From contig JALWYQ010000045.1 in NCBI GenBank assembly GCA_027078365.1, positions 1 through 64,000 on the forward strand: a stretch of DNA of 64,000 bases. The letters are read 5' to 3'. A program made the translations under genes and the position numbers. The number at the start of each line of letters is the position of its first letter. The stretch's first letter is position 1. The notes under the pieces are model-generated. The model searched no databases, was not told the origin of the DNA, and worked only from the letters and a program-made list of their open reading frames with translations. The DNA is from Phycisphaerae bacterium. Lineage in GTDB: Bacteria; Planctomycetota; Phycisphaerae; Sedimentisphaerales; Sedimentisphaeraceae. Below are positions 61,166 through 64,000 of the stretch, one piece after another.

Positions 61166-63523
61166 TTAGTACGTCCTTAATTCGATATTGCCCAGATCGT
61201 TAATTTCATCAGTTTTTATGCCTTGTATTTCTGTTGCCTTGCTTGCTATAGAACTTTCAATATAGAGTTCGATTGGCAAGCCCAATGGAACGCCTTCAAG
61301 ACTGAATGAACCATCTTGTCTATCGTAATTTTTTAGCCATAGATCCCAAGGTGATGTTATTATATCATTATAGGGTGTTTTAAAGATTATACGAAATCGA
61401 GCGTCTTCGATGGCGTTGCCGTTTGAATCTACGACGCGTCCTGATAATCTAATGCCGTCTCTTAAGATTATTTCAATCCCATCGCTGTTGATAATATCTT
61501 CATCACGTAGGACAAATGAGGCTCCTACCTTTTTGTCCGTATCATATGCGAAGCCTGCTATTATCTTGGCGCTATCAAAATCGATTTTGAGATGACCGTG
61601 GTGATCGCTTTTGATTGTTTCTGAATCTCCAAGTTTTACAAAGCCAGTTACTTCTGTGCCATATGTGTCCACAAGGTAGCATTGTATTTGGCTCTCTTCT
61701 TCTAGAGTTACACTGATATGAGTCACCGGCCCAGATATTTTCTGGTTAAAGCTTTGGTCTTTATATCCTGTGCATTGCAATTGAATATTTAAGTTACAGC
61801 CATCAGGCAAATTTAAAACATCAAAAGTGCCATCGTCTTGGGTGTAGTTGCATATTCCAATTGCATCGATAAGTGTTGATGGTAATGTTTCATTACCGAC
61901 TACAACTTGAATAGACATGTTTGCATTGACTATCTGGTTGTCGTATTGATCGACGATATCGCATACAAACTCTGAGCTAGGGGGAAGTTTTACGAGTATG
62001 TTAGGGGAGTCTTTAGGGTTGATTCTCTTGTAGAAGAATCCATAAGAAGGATGTATTACTAGCAATACGATGTTTGCATCTTTGAGGTCAGAGAGTGAAT
62101 CTATTTCAAATGCGCCTTCTTTGTGTGAGTATGTAGTTGCTGTGAGTGTGTAATTATTTGCACTATTTTTTTTGTTGTGAGTGAAGATTAAGACTTTAGC
62201 ATCTTCAATAGCATTGCCGTGCGAGTCTGTAACTATTCCTTTGATTGTAGAGGCGTGGCTGGTTCTTTTATCAGAAATATCTTTTGTATTTGGCTGCGCA
62301 TTGAAACGAGTTGGTTTAATTCTATTGTTTATCCTTTCTATGGCGGTTTTGAATATATTAGTGTCTTCTTTACCTGTCCATCTTACGCTTTCTCTTTTAA
62401 GTGGTTCTATTGCTGATGCGTCACCAACTGTTGCCAAGAAACCGGCAGCTATCATTTTATCTACCATTATACCTGTATTGAGAATCTCGATTAGCCCGTC
62501 GATGTCATTGTTTTGAGCTAGCTCAGAAATCCTAGCAAAAGATTCTTTGATTTCTACATCCTGCTGGTTTGTTCTTGCCTGTTTAGATTGTATTTTGCTA
62601 TGTTTAGTATCTTCTGGTTTGTTGATATTCTCATTCTTCTTGGAGCTGTTACTAGTTCGTTTTAGAATGTCTAGGTTTTGAGATTTGCTCTTACTGGTTT
62701 TGTTGGTCATAAATACAAGAGTTATCGCTAGGATGACAACAAGTATCACCAGTATGGAGATTTTAGAAGTTTTCTCTAATGTGATATTGAAATGATTACT
62801 GTCTGTTTTCTTGTTTAATTCCTGTAGAGATGATTCTAGTAATTTTTCAATATTTAAATCTTCTTGACGAGCATCATTTGGCTTGAGAAGTTTTATCAAT
62901 AACGTCAATACATCTAGAGAGCCATTTTGGCTATAGGTTGGAATTATCTCAATATCTGTTAGATTCTTAAACTCTATATAGAAATTCTTAATAGATACTT
63001 CTTGAGCTTTTCTTAGCTCTTCACTGTGAAGATATACTTCTTTAGATAGATGTCTTGTTGTCATTGCATCTAGAAATCTACCAAGCAAGATTGATTGTTG
63101 CCTAGAATCTAGAGATGAAATAACAAATCTGATTATTTGCGCAAGACTTTCTGTATTTGTAGGATTTACTTGCTCTAGAGGCTTAAAGCTCGATATCTTA
63201 TCCTTGTCTGGAAAGAGTTCTTGTATTGCTCTAGTTACTTTTGTCTGGTAGATATCCTTTTTGTATTCCTTTTTTATCTGCTCTGTTGCAATCTTCCACA
63301 GAAAGCACCACAGAGAGTCATTTGGTTTGAGTCTATTTATATTTCTTGCAGCCTGAATGAAAACTTCACGTGTAATTCTGTTTGTAACGCCGTTGTTAGC
63401 GAAAAAGACCCCTATCCTCTGATTGAGTTTGCTAGAGTATGCATCTACCAACACAACCCACGCATCACTGCGTTTTTGCTTGATTTCAGCTATAATTTCT
63501 TTTTCTTGGAGTCTCTCTAGCAT
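61166..63523 (-). CDS. Membrane-anchored ECF-sigma-like protein with carboxypeptidase-regulatory-like repeats
   Basis: A 785-residue fusion. Residues 10-90 resemble sigma region 2 (DAWVVLVDAYS, then ITREVFIQAARNINRL, WCFLWKIATEQIKKEYKK), and 135-185 resemble region 4 (SSLDSRQQSILLGRF). One transmembrane helix follows (about 254-273), then a HEAT-like segment (about 330-400) and four carboxypeptidase-regulatory-like beta domains to the end (IKGIVTDSHGNAIEDAKVLI near 425; SGRVVDSNGNAIEDARFRII near 690). It lies 10 bases after murG. It may be a sigma factor tethered to the inner membrane, a decayed sigma domain used as an adaptor, or an anti-sigma-like sensor. No separate anti-sigma gene is near. 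Confidence 0.7.
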   Translation of the reverse strand: MLERLQEKEIIAEIKQKRSDAWVVLVDAYSSKLNQRIGVFFANNGVTNRITREVFIQAARNINRLKPNDSLWCFLWKIATEQIKKEYKKDIYQTKVTRAIQELFPDKDKISSFKPLEQVNPTNTESLAQIIRFVISSLDSRQQSILLGRFLDAMTTRHLSKEVYLHSEELRKAQEVSIKNFYIEFKNLTDIEIIPTYSQNGSLDVLTLLIKLLKPNDARQEDLNIEKLLESSLQELNKKTDSNHFNITLEKTSKISILVILVVILAITLVFMTNKTSKSKSQNLDILKRTSNSSKKNENINKPEDTKHSKIQSKQARTNQQDVEIKESFARISELAQNNDIDGLIEILNTGIMVDKMIAAGFLATVGDASAIEPLKRESVRWTGKEDTNIFKTAIERINNRIKPTRFNAQPNTKDISDKRTSHASTIKGIVTDSHGNAIEDAKVLIFTHNKKNSANNYTLTATTYSHKEGAFEIDSLSDLKDANIVLLVIHPSYGFFYKRINPKDSPNILVKLPPSSEFVCDIVDQYDNQIVNANMSIQVVVGNETLPSTLIDAIGICNYTQDDGTFDVLNLPDGCNLNIQLQCTGYKDQSFNQKISGPVTHISVTLEEESQIQCYLVDTYGTEVTGFVKLGDSETIKSDHHGHLKIDFDSAKIIAGFAYDTDKKVGASFVLRDEDIINSDGIEIILRDGIRLSGRVVDSNGNAIEDARFRIIFKTPYNDIITSPWDLWLKNYDRQDGSFSLEGVPLGLPIELYIESSIASKATEIQGIKTDEINDLGNIELRTY

Positions 63524-63533
63524 CGTTCTCTCG

Positions 63534-64000
63534 TTACAATTTTATTAGCATTTCTGCGATTTTTTGAGCTGCATCCGGAGTTTGCAATCTTTTTGCAGCC
63601 TCTTTCATATCGTCTATTTTGGAGCTATCTATTAAGAGAGGCTCTAATACAGCCCATAGATTTTTCGTTGTAAGTTCTGGCTTTTGGTAGCTATCATCTA
63701 CTATTATCGCAGCATTAGCTTTTGCCATTATCTGGGCATTTAAGTATTGATGGTTATCTTTGTGGTATGGATACGGTAGGCATATAGCTGGAGTTTGAGT
63801 GTTTATGTATTCGCTGACGCTAACTGCGCCACTTCTACCAATAACAATATCGGCTAGAGCTAATAGATCTTGCATTCTGTCGTAATAATCAATTGCAACC
63901 GCTTTTATTTTGGATTTTTGGTAGAGGCTTCTCAGATTCTTGCCCTTGCCGCGACCTGTTAGGTGGATAATTTGCCAATTTTTGGCATATCTATCCAAGC
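63534..64000 (-). CDS. murG: UDP-N-acetylglucosamine transferase MurG, C-terminal part (cut by the window edge)
   Basis: The 154 visible residues are the donor-binding C-terminal domain of MurG, which adds GlcNAc to lipid I to make lipid II at the inner face of the membrane. Marks are ADIVIGRSGAVSVSE and LPYPYHKDNHQYLNA. The frame runs through the window end, so the N-terminus lies outside. It leads into the ECF-sigma-like gene 10 bases downstream. Confidence 0.85.
   Translation of the reverse strand, partial: LDRYAKNWQIIHLTGRGKGKNLRSLYQKSKIKAVAIDYYDRMQDLLALADIVIGRSGAVSVSEYINTQTPAICLPYPYHKDNHQYLNAQIMAKANAAIIVDDSYQKPELTTKNLWAVLEPLLIDSSKIDDMKEAAKRLQTPDAAQKIAEMLIKL

Noticed and set aside
1..64000. 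Search for tRNA, rRNA, insertion sequences and phage genes
   Set aside because: No cloverleaf, transposase, integrase or structural phage gene could be recognised by eye; a tRNAscan or Rfam run could still find a short RNA.

Overview
The window is 64 kb of AT-rich bacterial DNA, densely coding, with no rRNA, tRNA, CRISPR array, integrase or insertion sequence that I could see. It most resembles a low-GC anaerobic planctomycete of the Phycisphaerae type. The evidence is several secreted proteins ending in VPEP...LRRRRA sorting tails, dockerin-like DxDxNGxVDLADLA...W tails, a gene for ADP-heptose epimerase and an outer-membrane beta-barrel (so a Gram-negative envelope), peptidoglycan genes (murG, rodA), a pseudopilin, and a full Rnf complex. 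The taxon is an inference from gene content only.

Layout. 1-3039: a possible 31-residue peptide gene, hldD, and a convergent alginate-export-like porin gene. 3523-9420: an ABC exporter, pgi, a DJ-1/PfpI protein and slyD in one operon, then rodA on the other strand. 10090-13105: a secreted protein with two dockerin-like repeats, two tandem PEP-CTERM proteins and a lipoprotein. 13099-17574: an MFS/spermidine-synthase/TPR fusion, a type II secretion-like pseudopilin and a GspC-like protein, and a coiled-coil lipoprotein. 17641-21096: cysD-cysN with an alkaline-phosphatase-superfamily enzyme. 21407-25188: two large secreted dockerin-like proteins, one with a structured leader. 25643-29915: radical SAM, rmuC and a eukaryotic-type UDP-sugar pyrophosphorylase in one operon. 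30036-36875: apbE converging on rnfCDGEAB with an RseC-like gene first. 37144-41998: glyA, a dimeric-type dUTPase and a degenerate Gfo/Idh protein; then a TPR protein and rpsT. 42094-47590: a DUF4139 protein, an acyltransferase/acyl-activating fusion, and ald with an Lrp-type regulator. 47831-50053: rnr. 50141-54246: four PEP-CTERM lectin-like genes in a row, each followed by a hairpin. 54688-56322: a putative secreted glycoside hydrolase. 56360-61152: a DHH phosphoesterase preceded by an XRE regulator fused to a degenerate nucleotide-cyclase domain, then a U32 protein overlapping a Ycf46-like AAA ATPase. 61166-64000: a membrane-anchored ECF-sigma-like protein and the 3' part of murG.

How the genes fit together. 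The physiology suggested is fermentative or anaerobic: Rnf (ferredoxin:NAD coupling), its flavin transferase ApbE, alanine dehydrogenase and SHMT. The surface is elaborate: sorted and dockerin-like secreted proteins, a secretion pseudopilin/GspC pair, sulfate activation and LPS heptose synthesis. The most unusual items are the XRE-cyclase fusion beside a DHH phosphoesterase, the membrane-tethered sigma-like protein with four carboxypeptidase-regulatory-like repeats, a dispersed hairpin repeat found at the 3' ends of rodA and rnfB, a likely ATT start for rnfC, and a palindrome placed inside the ald promoter spacer.
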